In this document: one piece after another, positions 7,434 to 14,495 of the stretch
Layout: every line of letters begins with the position of its first letter
Position numbering within the stretch: position 1 is the stretch's first letter
From: an uncultured Eggerthellaceae bacterium
Lineage (GTDB): Bacteria; Actinomycetota; Coriobacteriia; Coriobacteriales; Eggerthellaceae
Direction: 5' to 3'
DNA: 22,702 nt
Assembly (NCBI GenBank): GCA_910589135.1
Contig: CAJUSL010000001.1
Location: forward strand, 12,719-35,420
Made by a program: the position numbers and the translations under genes
The notes under the pieces: generated by a model
The model's input: only the letters and a program-made list of their open reading frames with translations
Database searches by the model: none
Told to the model about the DNA's origin: nothing

Positions 7434-8024
7434 ATGTCAAAGAAGATATTCCCGGTGGATGTGAACCGTTGCAACGGATGCCATAGCTGCCAGATAGCCT
7501 GCAAGGACGAGCATTGCGGAGTGGATTGGCTGCCCTATGCGGCCGCTCAGCCGGACACGGGCCAGTTCTGGTGCCAGGTGCGCGAAGAGGTGCATGGCAG
7601 CGTGCCCAAGGTGAACATCACCTATGCGCCCTTCATTGGGGCCCAGACCGAGGCCGTGCGCGACTATGCTCCCGAGGTGCTGATGGAGCGCTCTGACGGC
7701 TTGGTGGTGATCGAGCCCGAGAAGGCGAAGGGCCGCAAGGACATCGCCGAGAAGTTCGAGGGAATCTACTGGAACGAAGACCTGCAGATCCCGCAGGGGT
7801 GCACCGGCTGTGCCCACCTGATCGACGAGGGATGGAAGGTCCCACGCTGCGTCGACGCATGCCCGGTAGGCGGCCTGCGCTTCGGCGACTTCTGGTTCCG
7901 CCAGGTTGGCGAGGCCAGCTATTCGGTCGAGGTGTCGGCCGACGGCTTCGCGAGCAAGAGCATCGCGGCGGACGCAACCGAAAGAGACTGCAACGTCGGC
8001 GCAATTGCGCTGGCTGGCGAATAA
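7434..8024 (+). CDS. 4Fe-4S electron-transfer subunit of a molybdenum enzyme (transhydroxylase/catechol dehydroxylase type)
   Basis: The 196-residue ferredoxin-like partner has C13-x2-C16-x2-C19-x3-C23 (CNGCHSCQIACKDEH) and C123-x2-C126...C139-x3-C143 (CTGCAHLI, then RCVDACPVGG), enough for two [4Fe-4S] clusters. The central part VNITYAP, DGLVVIEPEKAKGRKDI and YWNED follows the layout I recall for the small subunit of pyrogallol-phloroglucinol transhydroxylase. The middle cysteine group of that family (CxxCxxxxC) is missing here, so one cluster seems lost. ATG 7434 has GAAGG 8 nt upstream; an ATG at 7407, abutting the upstream stop, adds nine residues. It directly follows the broken catalytic gene, so it is now an orphan unless it serves another enzyme. 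Confidence 0.8.
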   Translation: MSKKIFPVDVNRCNGCHSCQIACKDEHCGVDWLPYAAAQPDTGQFWCQVREEVHGSVPKVNITYAPFIGAQTEAVRDYAPEVLMERSDGLVVIEPEKAKGRKDIAEKFEGIYWNEDLQIPQGCTGCAHLIDEGWKVPRCVDACPVGGLRFGDFWFRQVGEASYSVEVSADGFASKSIAADATERDCNVGAIALAGE

Positions 8025-8050
8025 GCCGGTCTTCACCCTCGCGTTTTCAG

Positions 8051-8078
8051 GGCCGTCCGTTTCCCTAGACGGGCGGCC
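8051..8078 (+). terminator. Stem-loop downstream of the Fe-S gene, possible terminator
   Basis: GGCCGTCCGT (8051-8060) pairs with ACGGGCGGCC (8069-8078) through a 10-bp stem with one G-T pair and an 8-nt loop. It lies 26 nt after the stop at 8024. No T-tract follows, so intrinsic termination is uncertain. Confidence 0.4.
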
Positions 8079-8228
8079 ACCCTGCAAAGGCGCCAGGTTC
8101 GTGCCCGTCTTGGTTGGGGCATGGCCTGGCGCCTGCGTCGCTGCATCTTTTGGGCACGTGCCCAACGATGTGTTTATGCTTGCCGCAGGAACCGCTTCCT
8201 GGTGCGTATCGGCGTGTTTTCTGTCCAA

Positions 8229-8442
8229 TGCCAAAAATTCGGTCCGTTATGGACAAAAATTGCGGAAATCGGTGATTTTGCGAGTCTTTTGGACTGTCGC
8301 CCGCATGGTCTTCATAACCTGTAGCGCCTCTACCTGGGGTTTCTTGCAGCCGCCTTCCTGACGGCGGGAGATTTTTGTCGAAAACGCTCGCAAAATCACC
8401 GATTACCGCAATTTTTGTCCAGCAGAGGGCAGATTTTTGGCA
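8229..8442. repeat. Long imperfect inverted repeat (66-bp arms), MITE-like
   Basis: The left arm 8229-8294 and the reverse complement of the right arm 8377-8442 match at 54 of 66 positions without gaps. Both start TGCCAAAAAT. Both contain GGACAAAAATTGCGG and, after one mismatch, AATCGGTGATTTTGCGAG. The mismatches cluster near position 11-21 of the arms. The spacer is 82 bp. There is no transposase inside. The arrangement suits a non-autonomous inverted-repeat element or a large bidirectional hairpin. Confidence 0.75.
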
Positions 8443-8514
8443 ACGGGGCACTCTTGGCAGAGATTTCGCGCCTCGAAACAATGCGTTTGCGGACCAGGAG
8501 GCGAGGGTTTATCT

Positions 8515-8880
8515 TTACATCTTGCTGAGCAGGAACGTGACGCAGAAGATGGTGATTCCCACGAGGGCGATGCCGCAGACCATGAGGAACGGGCGCGTGT
8601 TCTTTTGGCTGATGCCGTGCACCATTCCGTGGTCGTACAGGAAGTCGCTGAAGAAATAGCATGCTGCAATCAGGACGTTCGCTCCTGCCAGGGTGCCGCC
8701 GACGAGCCACAGCTGCTCAGGAGGAGCCCATCGGTTTACGTGGCCGTCGAATCCGACCTGCATAGGAATCTCTTGCGTGCCGGGAGGCAGCGTCAGCAGA
8801 GCCAGACCCACAATGACGAGGGGTGCCGCAATCATGGCAACCCAAAACACGGCCGCCAGCGTTTTCTTAGCTATCGTCAT
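8515..8880 (-). CDS. DUF1648-domain small membrane protein
   Basis: The 121-residue protein has an N-terminal transmembrane helix (AVFWVAMIAAPLVIVGLALL), then a short extracytoplasmic motif IPMQVGFDGHVNRWAPPEQL typical of DUF1648 (IP-x-H/G-F-x-G-x-x-x-x-W/A). Two further membrane helices follow (about residues 56-78 and 97-117). Longer DUF1648 proteins include SdpI-like immunity and signalling proteins; this short form has no assigned role. AGGAG lies 5-9 nt before the ATG. It is downstream of the LuxR remnant on the same strand; a hairpin-forming pair (8896-8903 with 8924-8931) sits in its 5' leader. Confidence 0.75.
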   Translation of the reverse strand: MTIAKKTLAAVFWVAMIAAPLVIVGLALLTLPPGTQEIPMQVGFDGHVNRWAPPEQLWLVGGTLAGANVLIAACYFFSDFLYDHGMVHGISQKNTRPFLMVCGIALVGITIFCVTFLLSKM

Positions 8881-8943
8881 ATGCTCTCCTTAATGGCGGC
8901 AACGCGACAACGGGGATAGGAATGTTGCCGCGTTTGGCTCGCA

Positions 8944-8971
8944 AGCATGCCAATTGCATTAATTGCATGCT
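8944..8971 (-). terminator. Stem-loop after the LuxR remnant
   Basis: AGCATGC (8944-8950) pairs with GCATGCT (8965-8971). After a bulged C, AATT pairs with AATT around a 5-nt loop, giving 11 pairs in all. It lies 12 nt beyond the stop of the LuxR remnant in the minus direction and has no clear U-tract. It may be the old terminator of that gene or an operator for the DUF1648 gene. Confidence 0.35.
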
Positions 8972-8983
8972 ACCAGTTGCACG

Positions 8984-9252
8984 CTAGTTACACACGTTGG
9001 CATTCTCGACGGCATCAAGCAGCTCTTCGCGCGAGTTGATGTCCATCTTGCGGTAGATGTTGTACACGTGGCTCTTCACCGTGTGCCCCGAGATGCACAG
9101 CTTGCCCTGGATGTGTTCGATTCCGCGGCCCTTCGCCAGCAGCATGAACACCTCGGTTTCGCGGGCGGACAGCCCGTGTTCGCGCGCTACGGCTTGGCAG
9201 CGCGCCTTCCAGCGCCCACGCTCGGGCCCGGATTTCTGGCATCGAGTCCAGG
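8984..9252 (-). pseudogene. LuxR-type regulator remnant (C-terminal HTH only)
   Basis: The frame encodes a complete LuxR DNA-binding domain: LSARETEVFMLLAKGRGIEH, then IQGKLCISGHTVKSHVYNIY, then RKMDINSREELLDAVE and the stop. It is preceded by the basic linker GPERGRWKARCQAVAREHG often seen at the end of the membrane-spanning LuxR regulators abundant in Eggerthellaceae. Nothing resembling a sensor or membrane domain is found upstream, and the frame has no usable ATG or GTG before the HTH; by about 9260 the sequence turns into short GC-rich repeats and then the 3' end of the EthD-like gene. The regulator has lost its N-terminal part. A short protein from an internal start cannot be excluded. 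Confidence 0.8.
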
Positions 9253-9293
9253 AAAAGGCCGGCGTGACCCCGCTTACAACCCCGCGCGTCCCC

Positions 9294-9373
9294 TGTGTCG
9301 ATGCGGCTTGCCCCTTTGTCGCGATGTGTCGATGCGGCCCGCCTCTGCCGTCGTCCGACATGTCGAAAGCGGC
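9294..9373. repeat. Short direct repeats TGTGTCGATGCGGC
   Basis: TGTGTCGATGCGGC occurs exactly at 9294-9307 and 9325-9338 (31-bp period). A degenerate third copy, TGTCGAAAGCGGC, is at 9361-9373. They fill the gap between the LuxR remnant and the first EthD-like gene, suggesting slippage or rearrangement where the regulator was lost. Confidence 0.6.
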
Positions 9374-9384
9374 CCGCCCCCGCG

Positions 9385-10074
9385 TCACATTTGGATTGAA
9401 ATGTCGACCAGGAACGGGTCGACGCTGCTCATGAACTCCTTGCGATGCGCCACGGTGAGCTGTCCTTCCGGAACGGTCTTGAACGCGTTCGCCACCTCCG
9501 ACGCCTCGCTGAAGAACAGTTCCAGAATGCCGTCGAAAGGCAGCCGGTCGTGGCTGACGTGCTGTCCGTTGACCATGCGGTCGATGATCAGGTGCTGGTT
9601 GTAGCCGAAGAAGATGTCGGTGGGCATCTTCGCCATGCATCCGGAATGCACCACGAACCATTCGCGCGTGAAGTCCTCGAACGACACGTCCGGCGCGGTC
9701 CTTCCCAGAAGGCTTATCTTCTTGTGGCATTCGCGCTGCGTGTTCAGCGGAATGGACACGTTTTCCAGACATACATAGGTCTCGTCGTGCGCCACCGCGT
9801 TCGCGCGTTCGCGCAGCACGGCGGCGTAGGCGTTGGACGCGACGGCCTGCTGATAGGTGCCGAGGTCGGGGTAGCGCTCGATGGTGAACGCATCGGCGGT
9901 GATCGCATCCGAGCTGGCGTCGCCTTGCTCCTTGAGGGTGACGCGGTCGACCTCGAAGCTCTCCATTCCGGGAATTTGAAGGCACAGTGGCGCGTACGTC
10001 TCGTCCAGGAACGCGTCGAACTTCCCGTCGTCGAGGGAAGGGTCTTTGCGGAAAAGGTTGATGCACGAAATCAT
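9385..10074 (-). CDS. EthD-like tandem-domain protein, paralogue A
   Basis: The 229-residue protein is built of two ferredoxin-like (dimeric alpha/beta barrel) repeats. The C-terminal repeat keeps the signature seen in all three paralogues here: REWFVVHSGC (W-x-x-V-H-S), then GYNQHLIIDRMVNG and LPFDGILELFF. The N-terminal repeat begins MISCINLFRK but its W-x-x-x-H-x-P motif has degraded to FLDETYAPL. EthD-like proteins bind small hydrophobic or phenolic molecules; some act as enzymes. A perfect AAAGGAG stands 8 nt before the ATG. It lies 278 bp downstream of the OYE1 gene on the same strand, so the two probably act on the same substrate. It is the most diverged of the three copies. Confidence 0.7.
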   Translation of the reverse strand: MISCINLFRKDPSLDDGKFDAFLDETYAPLCLQIPGMESFEVDRVTLKEQGDASSDAITADAFTIERYPDLGTYQQAVASNAYAAVLRERANAVAHDETYVCLENVSIPLNTQRECHKKISLLGRTAPDVSFEDFTREWFVVHSGCMAKMPTDIFFGYNQHLIIDRMVNGQHVSHDRLPFDGILELFFSEASEVANAFKTVPEGQLTVAHRKEFMSSVDPFLVDISIQM

Positions 10075-10241
10075 GGTGCGGCTCCTTTCGGGCGCGGGAG
10101 GGGCATGAAGGGCGAACAGAAGGGGGTGGATCTGCTCGCCCCACCTACCCGAGAGAGGGAGAGTGCTGGGGCGCGACGGCGGGGACGGAGGCTGTCGTTA
10201 CATGCAGGTCCTGGCGTTCGAGCGGCAAACCTCCGGAGCGA

Positions 10242-10274
10242 GGAATTCCGTAATGCACCACATCATGGAATTCC
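10242..10274 (-). terminator. Hairpin between OYE1 and EthD-like A
   Basis: GGAATTCCGTAATG (10242-10255) pairs with CATCATGGAATTCC (10261-10274) over 14 positions with one mismatch and one G-T, around the loop CACCA. GGAATTCCG is thus directly repeated. It lies 78 nt after the OYE1 stop in the minus direction, without a U-tract. It could end or attenuate transcription or mark an RNA-processing site. Confidence 0.4.
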
Positions 10275-10352
10275 GAAGCGAGGAGTTGTCCAAGAAAGCT
10301 GGGCCGCATGTCGCAAAGTGGCCTGGTGCCGCCGTCGCGCCCCCGAAGTGGG

Positions 10353-12416
10353 CTACATCTTTACGGCGGCGAGGCGTCCGTCCAGCAGGGCGTGTTTCAG
10401 GAAGGCGTTGGCGCCGCCCAGGGTCGAACCCACCGCGTACACCTCGGGAACGACCGCCTTGACCTGTTCGTAGAAGGTGGGATCCTGCTCTTCGGGCAGC
10501 ATGACCATCACGCTGTCGCAGGAAATCTCCTGCAGCTCTTCGTCCACCTTGACCCTGACGGACTTCTTGCCAACTTCGAGCAGCTGCGCGTTGCGGACGA
10601 TCTGCACGCCGTGCTCCTCGAACCAGGGAACCAGGCGTACCTTGTACTTCTGCGGCACCAGGCCGCCGATGTCCTCGCCTTCGGCCAGCAGCACGATCTG
10701 CTTCCCGCGGTGCGCCAGGAACGTCGCGCACTGCACGCCTTCCGCGCCGGCGCCCAAGACGACCACCTTCTTGCCCACGGGGAAGAACTTCTCGCTCATG
10801 GAGGCAAGCTTCATCGGACCGAACATCTTCATGGGGACGGCGGCCAGCTTGGTCATGGCGGGAACGGTGAACACGTTCTTGCGGTCGATGCCCGGAATGG
10901 TGGGAATCACGTACGGCGAGCTGTTCGCCACCACCACGACGTCGGGCTTCTCGCGTTCGACCAGGTCAAGCGTGACGTCTGTCTTCAGCCTCACCTTCAC
11001 GTCGGACTTCGCGACCATGGTCGTCAGGTAGTCGAACAGCGGCATGACGTCCTCGTCCTTGTCGCCCTTGATCATCGCGGCAAGCTTGATGCGGCCGCCG
11101 AGCTCGGACTTGCGGTCGTAGATCGTCACGTCGTGGCCGCGCTCGGAAGCGTCCAGGGCGCATTGCATGCCGGCCGGGCCGCCGCCGATGACCATGACCT
11201 TCTTCTTCGTCTCGGCAGGCTTCAGCTCAAGTTCGCGCTCGCGCCCCAGCGCGGGGTTCACGCGGCAAATGCGCGGCGACGTGACCGGATCCTCGCAGCT
11301 TGCGCAGCGGTTGCAGCGGCGTATCTCGTCGATGCGCCCTTCCTTGACCTTGTTGGGGAACTCGGGGTCGGCCCACAGGTAGCGGCCGTAGGCGACGATG
11401 TCGGCGTAGCCCTCCCGCAGCACCTGCTCGCCTTTGTTCTCGTCCAGGCGCCCCACGCCAACCACGGGCACGTCGACCGCGTCCTTGACGGCGCGGATTC
11501 CCGGCATGAGAATGCCGAGTCCTTCGAAGTCCTTCATGTAGGGCTCCATGAACGGCTCGGGGTCGGGGTAGGGGAAGTAGTCGGGGCAGTAGCGAAACGC
11601 CAATGGCCCGTACCCGTATCCCGACACGCTGATGAACTGATAGCCGTACGATTCCAGCGCGCGGGCGTTTTCCACGGCAAGCTCGGGCGTGATTGCGCCC
11701 GGCACCAGAGGCGACCATTCCTGGCCGTTGATGCGCGTGCCGATGACGAAGTCGGGGCCGCAGGCCTCGCGTATCTTGTCGTGGATTTCCTTCATGATGC
11801 GCGTGCGGCTTTCCGCCGTCTGCGGGCCGTACTCGTCGTCGCGGTGGTTCCAGATGGGGCTGAGGAAGCTGTTGAGGAAATAGCCGTGCGCCGCGTGCAC
11901 CTCGACCGCGTCGAACCCGGCCTTCCAAAGCCGCACGGCGGCGTCGACGATCAGCTGGACCTTCTCCTGCAGCTCGTCGTAGGTGAGGCCGTGGGTGGCA
12001 AGGCCCTCGGGGGGCGGGGTCGGCAGGTCCTCGATTTCCAGCGTCGACGAGCAAATGGGCCTTCCGCTTCCTTGCGCGGGGGCCAGTGGGCCGCCGTGGT
12101 GCAGCTGGCCGATGGTGCGGCAGTCGTACTGGTGCAGCCGTTCGTTGAGCTCGGTGAGCCCGGGAATGAACTTGTCGTCGTAGGCGCACAGGTAGATGCC
12201 GCCGCCGACCGGCGGTTCCCACGCAATGCCGGAAATGTCGATCGCTCCGACGCCGCCTTTGGCCATACTTTCGTACAAGTCGATGCCGGCGCTGCCGTCC
12301 GCCGTGCCGTCAAGATTCCACCTCCATGTCGACTGAGGTGCCTTCATGATTCGGTTCTTCATTCTGAAGCTCGGAGTGATTTCGATTGGAGACATGAGGT
12401 TTTCGAACTGATTCAT
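10353..12416 (-). CDS. OYE-family FMN/4Fe-4S/FAD reductase 1 (enoate reductase / 2,4-dienoyl-CoA reductase / BaiCD type)
   Basis: The 687-residue flavoenzyme predicts NAD(P)H-dependent reduction of a C=C bond conjugated to a carbonyl, in the cytosol. Residues 5-350 form the old-yellow-enzyme FMN barrel with MKNRIMKAP, QLHHGG (104-109), the substrate pair H174/H177 in EVHAAHGYFLNSFL, and NHRDDEYG. A [4Fe-4S] site follows (C368, C371, C374, C384: CNRCASC...RICRVNP). Then comes a FAD/NAD(P)H module with GGGPAG (411-416), the FAD contact ELGGRI and a second Rossmann motif VVLGAGAEG. Length and order match enoate reductases and daidzein reductase. GAAAGAGGG lies a few bases before the ATG. The shared ACT-N4-AGT motif lies 86 bp upstream. 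The substrate is unknown. Confidence 0.9.
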   Translation of the reverse strand: MNQFENLMSPIEITPSFRMKNRIMKAPQSTWRWNLDGTADGSAGIDLYESMAKGGVGAIDISGIAWEPPVGGGIYLCAYDDKFIPGLTELNERLHQYDCRTIGQLHHGGPLAPAQGSGRPICSSTLEIEDLPTPPPEGLATHGLTYDELQEKVQLIVDAAVRLWKAGFDAVEVHAAHGYFLNSFLSPIWNHRDDEYGPQTAESRTRIMKEIHDKIREACGPDFVIGTRINGQEWSPLVPGAITPELAVENARALESYGYQFISVSGYGYGPLAFRYCPDYFPYPDPEPFMEPYMKDFEGLGILMPGIRAVKDAVDVPVVGVGRLDENKGEQVLREGYADIVAYGRYLWADPEFPNKVKEGRIDEIRRCNRCASCEDPVTSPRICRVNPALGRERELELKPAETKKKVMVIGGGPAGMQCALDASERGHDVTIYDRKSELGGRIKLAAMIKGDKDEDVMPLFDYLTTMVAKSDVKVRLKTDVTLDLVEREKPDVVVVANSSPYVIPTIPGIDRKNVFTVPAMTKLAAVPMKMFGPMKLASMSEKFFPVGKKVVVLGAGAEGVQCATFLAHRGKQIVLLAEGEDIGGLVPQKYKVRLVPWFEEHGVQIVRNAQLLEVGKKSVRVKVDEELQEISCDSVMVMLPEEQDPTFYEQVKAVVPEVYAVGSTLGGANAFLKHALLDGRLAAVKM

Positions 12417-12497
12417 CGTGCCCTCTTTCGATAGACGCCATGGGCATTTCTTGCCCTGCGGCTGCCATCATAGGGTTTGCTGCGGGTGGCATCTAGT

Positions 12498-12514
12498 ACG
12501 CACTTTGTAGTTAG
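12498..12514 (-). promoter_or_regulatory. Shared motif, copy 1 (upstream of OYE1)
   Basis: On the minus strand the sequence reads CTAACTACAAAGTGCGT, with the core ACT-N4-AGT at 12502-12511. It matches the AAGTGCGT right half of the copies at 12606 and 17983. It lies 82 bp upstream of the OYE1 start and faces it. Confidence 0.45.
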
Positions 12515-12605
12515 CCGCCTGGTAGGCGGCGGCTGCAACCGGCGGCAAGGAACTTGTGCATTCAACGGTCGTCGGCGTGGCCGTTTATCCCCTCTGTCCA
12601 GCCCA

Positions 12606-12624
12606 TTCTTACTTTTAAGTGCGT
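12606..12624 (+). promoter_or_regulatory. Shared motif, copy 2 (upstream of EthD-like B)
   Basis: TTCTTACTTTTAAGTGCGT differs at a single base from the copy at 17983-18001. The core ACTTTTAAGT (12611-12620) is an ACT/AGT inverted repeat with N4. It lies between OYE1 and EthD-like B, nearer the middle of the gap. Confidence 0.5.
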
Positions 12625-12899
12625 AATTGTTTCGTCTCGTCAATGCCCCTAATGTTTTCGTAGCAGGAGGTTTCGTATCCCCGAACCGGGCGGTTGGACG
12701 GCAGCGCAGCAGAAGGCAGCAGCGCGGCAAGGTCACCATGACGGCCACCGACTTCGCCCCTTGTCGCCGATGCCACCGGCCCTGTGTTTCCCCTTGATGA
12801 CGCCGACGCGACCGTCGGTTCCGAGGAGGTGGTGTTTCGAAAGCAATCGTTTGAAGCATGGCATCAAAGTGATCGATGACTACCAAGGAGCGTGATTGA

Positions 12900-13595
12900 A
12901 TGATCAGCAGGCTAGGGCTTTTGAAGCGCAAGGAAGGCATGACGCAGGACGAGTTCCAGGACTACTGGCTGAACGTGCACGGCCCCATCGCGAAGGAGAT
13001 GAAGAACCTTCGCCACTACTCCCAGCATGTCGTGTGCGACAACGAGCACCGGCATCCCCTGGGCCAGGGACCCATCGTCATCGACGGGTACTCCGAGCTG
13101 CAGTTCGACAGCTACGGGGACATGGTGGAGGGCGTCGCTTCCCTGGAAGGCAGGGGCGCCGACGACGTGCCGAAGTTCGCCGACCCCTACAACCCGATCC
13201 TGGTGTGCGTGAAGAAGATGGTGAGGCGCACGCCCCAGTACCTTTTCAAGGACGACCGCAACCTCATCAAGCGCATCTCGTTCATGGGCCGCGCCGACGG
13301 CGTCAGCGCCGAGGAATGGCAGTACCAGTGGTGGGAGGTCCATTCCGAGATGGTGCACACCATGCCCGGCTATGCGGGGTATGCGCAGAACCTCGTCATC
13401 GACCGCATCGTGAACGGCGTGTCGGTCCCCTACGAGGAGCTGCCGGTCGAAGGCGTCGTCGAGTTCTGGTTCGAGAACACAGACGCGTTCAACGAGTGCT
13501 ACGACTCGCCCGAGTTCAAGAGGACGTCGCAGCACGGAAGCGAGTTCATCGGCGGCATCAACACGTACCTGACGGAGGTCTACGACATCCTCTAG
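12900..13595 (+). CDS. EthD-like tandem-domain protein, paralogue B
   Basis: The 231-residue protein has two alpha/beta-barrel repeats, and both keep the EthD motif: FQDYWLNVHGP (H27) in the first and QWWEVHSEM (H148) in the second. The second continues with GYAQNLVIDRIVNG and LPVEGVVEFWFENTDAFNEC. It is the best-preserved of the three paralogues, closest to copy C in the second domain. AAGGAG lies 9 nt before the ATG. It is the first gene of a rightward run with SDR, HxlR and two permeases. A role in handling an aromatic or cyclic intermediate of the OYE/SDR pathway is inferred from context only. It could instead be a ligand-binding or decarboxylating enzyme. Confidence 0.75.
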   Translation: MISRLGLLKRKEGMTQDEFQDYWLNVHGPIAKEMKNLRHYSQHVVCDNEHRHPLGQGPIVIDGYSELQFDSYGDMVEGVASLEGRGADDVPKFADPYNPILVCVKKMVRRTPQYLFKDDRNLIKRISFMGRADGVSAEEWQYQWWEVHSEMVHTMPGYAGYAQNLVIDRIVNGVSVPYEELPVEGVVEFWFENTDAFNECYDSPEFKRTSQHGSEFIGGINTYLTEVYDIL

Positions 13596-13691
13596 CTTGG
13601 TTGCGCCCTGCTAGGGGATTTTGCTCAAAGAGGCGGCGGCGGGCCGGTCGCGCCGACCCAGCCCGCTTCCGCCTCGACAAGAGGAGGATCA

Positions 13692-14447
13692 ATGGAACAG
13701 CGTTTTGCCGGCAAGGTTGCCATGGTGACGGGAGCCGCCTTGGGCATAGGGGCCGCCATCGCCACGCGCCTGCGTGCGGAAGGGGCGAAGGTCGCCGCGC
13801 TCGACATCGAGGAAGGCGCGCTGCATGACGCGTTTGGCGACGACCCCGACGTGTTTCCCCTGGTGTGCGACGTGTCGTCGTGCGAGCAGGTGGCCGACGC
13901 GGTCGCCTGCGTCGTCGAGCGTTTCGGGCGCATCGACGTGCTCATGAACAACGCCGGCATCAATACGAAAAGCATCAACGACGAGTACAGCATGCTGAAA
14001 TGCCCGCCCGAAGCCTTCCGAAGGGTGTTCGAAACCAACACCTTCGGGGCGTTCTACGTTGGTCAGGCGGTAGCGCGCCAGATGGTCGCCCAGGGCGGCG
14101 GCGTCATCGTCAACACCTGCTCGAACACGGCGTTCGAAACCTTCCCCAACGGAGGGGGATACGGTCCTTCGAAGGCCGCGCTCGTGAAGATGACCATGAT
14201 CTGGGCGAAGGAGCTGATGCCGCTCGGCGTTCGCGTGAACGGGTTCGCGCCCGGCACCACCAAGACGCGATTCACCGAGAAGATCTGGGGAGACGAGAAG
14301 ACGCACGCCTGCTACGTGGAGCGCATGCCCATCGGCAGGCTGGGCACCCCCGAGGAAAGCGCCGCCGTCGCGTGCTTCCTGGCATCCGACGACGCGTCGT
14401 TCGTCGTGGGGGAAGTGTACGAGCTGGATGGTGGCCAGCATCTGTAG
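13692..14447 (+). CDS. Short-chain dehydrogenase/reductase (classical SDR)
   Basis: The 251-residue cytosolic NAD(P)-dependent oxidoreductase shows a cofactor loop TGAALGIG (13-20), an acidic residue at the end of the second strand (ALDIE, D38) favouring NAD(H), and NNAG (86-89). The catalytic S144, Y157 and K161 lie in NTCSNTAF...YGPSK, with PGTTKTRF after the sixth strand and the C-terminal ending VYELDGGQHL. GAGGAGG precedes the ATG. It would interconvert a ketone or hydroxyl on the substrate that the OYE enzymes reduce, as the SDR does beside daidzein reductase in equol pathways; that parallel is inferred. It is 96 bp after EthD-like B and 48 bp before the HxlR gene. Confidence 0.92.
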   Translation: MEQRFAGKVAMVTGAALGIGAAIATRLRAEGAKVAALDIEEGALHDAFGDDPDVFPLVCDVSSCEQVADAVACVVERFGRIDVLMNNAGINTKSINDEYSMLKCPPEAFRRVFETNTFGAFYVGQAVARQMVAQGGGVIVNTCSNTAFETFPNGGGYGPSKAALVKMTMIWAKELMPLGVRVNGFAPGTTKTRFTEKIWGDEKTHACYVERMPIGRLGTPEESAAVACFLASDDASFVVGEVYELDGGQHL

Positions 14448-14495
14448 TTCGCCCTGTGCGCAAAGGGCGTCCGCCGATTCGTGGGGGTGGCTTTG

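Larger units (their letters stand above)
8025..8514. other. 490-bp gene-free segment dense in dyad symmetries
   Basis: No convincing coding sequence is seen on either strand. Besides the stem at 8051-8078, it holds GGCGCCAGG (8089-8097) with CCTGGCGCC (8125-8133), enclosing an inner TGCCC/GGGCA pair. It also holds the perfect 16-bp palindrome TTGGGCACGTGCCCAA (8150-8165), the hairpin CAGGAA-CCGC-TTCCTG (8186-8201), and the long inverted repeat listed separately. It lies between the 3' ends of two convergent genes. It could be a transcribed structured RNA, a terminator array, or the wreck of a mobile element. Confidence 0.6.
12417..12899. other. 483-bp divergent intergenic region between OYE1 and EthD-like B
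   Basis: This gap serves two divergent genes. It contains two copies of the shared motif (listed separately) and the hairpin GCCGCC-TGGTA-GGCGGC (12514-12530). No convincing gene is seen; a minus-strand frame crossing it is arginine-rich without domain features. The part from about 12680 to 12850 has coding-like composition but no recognisable product, and may be a worn gene fragment. Confidence 0.5.

Noticed and set aside
8984..10144. A single 386-residue gene containing the LuxR HTH
   Set aside because: Its first two thirds are an out-of-frame reading of EthD-like A (arginine-rich shadow); only the last 90 codons are real.
10308..12434. 708-residue plus-strand open frame opposite OYE1
   Set aside because: It is antisense to a full-length recognisable enzyme; no motifs or ribosome site.
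12413..12940. Minus-strand gene in the OYE1/EthD-like B gap
   Set aside because: It is arginine-rich with no recognisable fold, overlaps the start regions of both neighbours and lacks a ribosome site.
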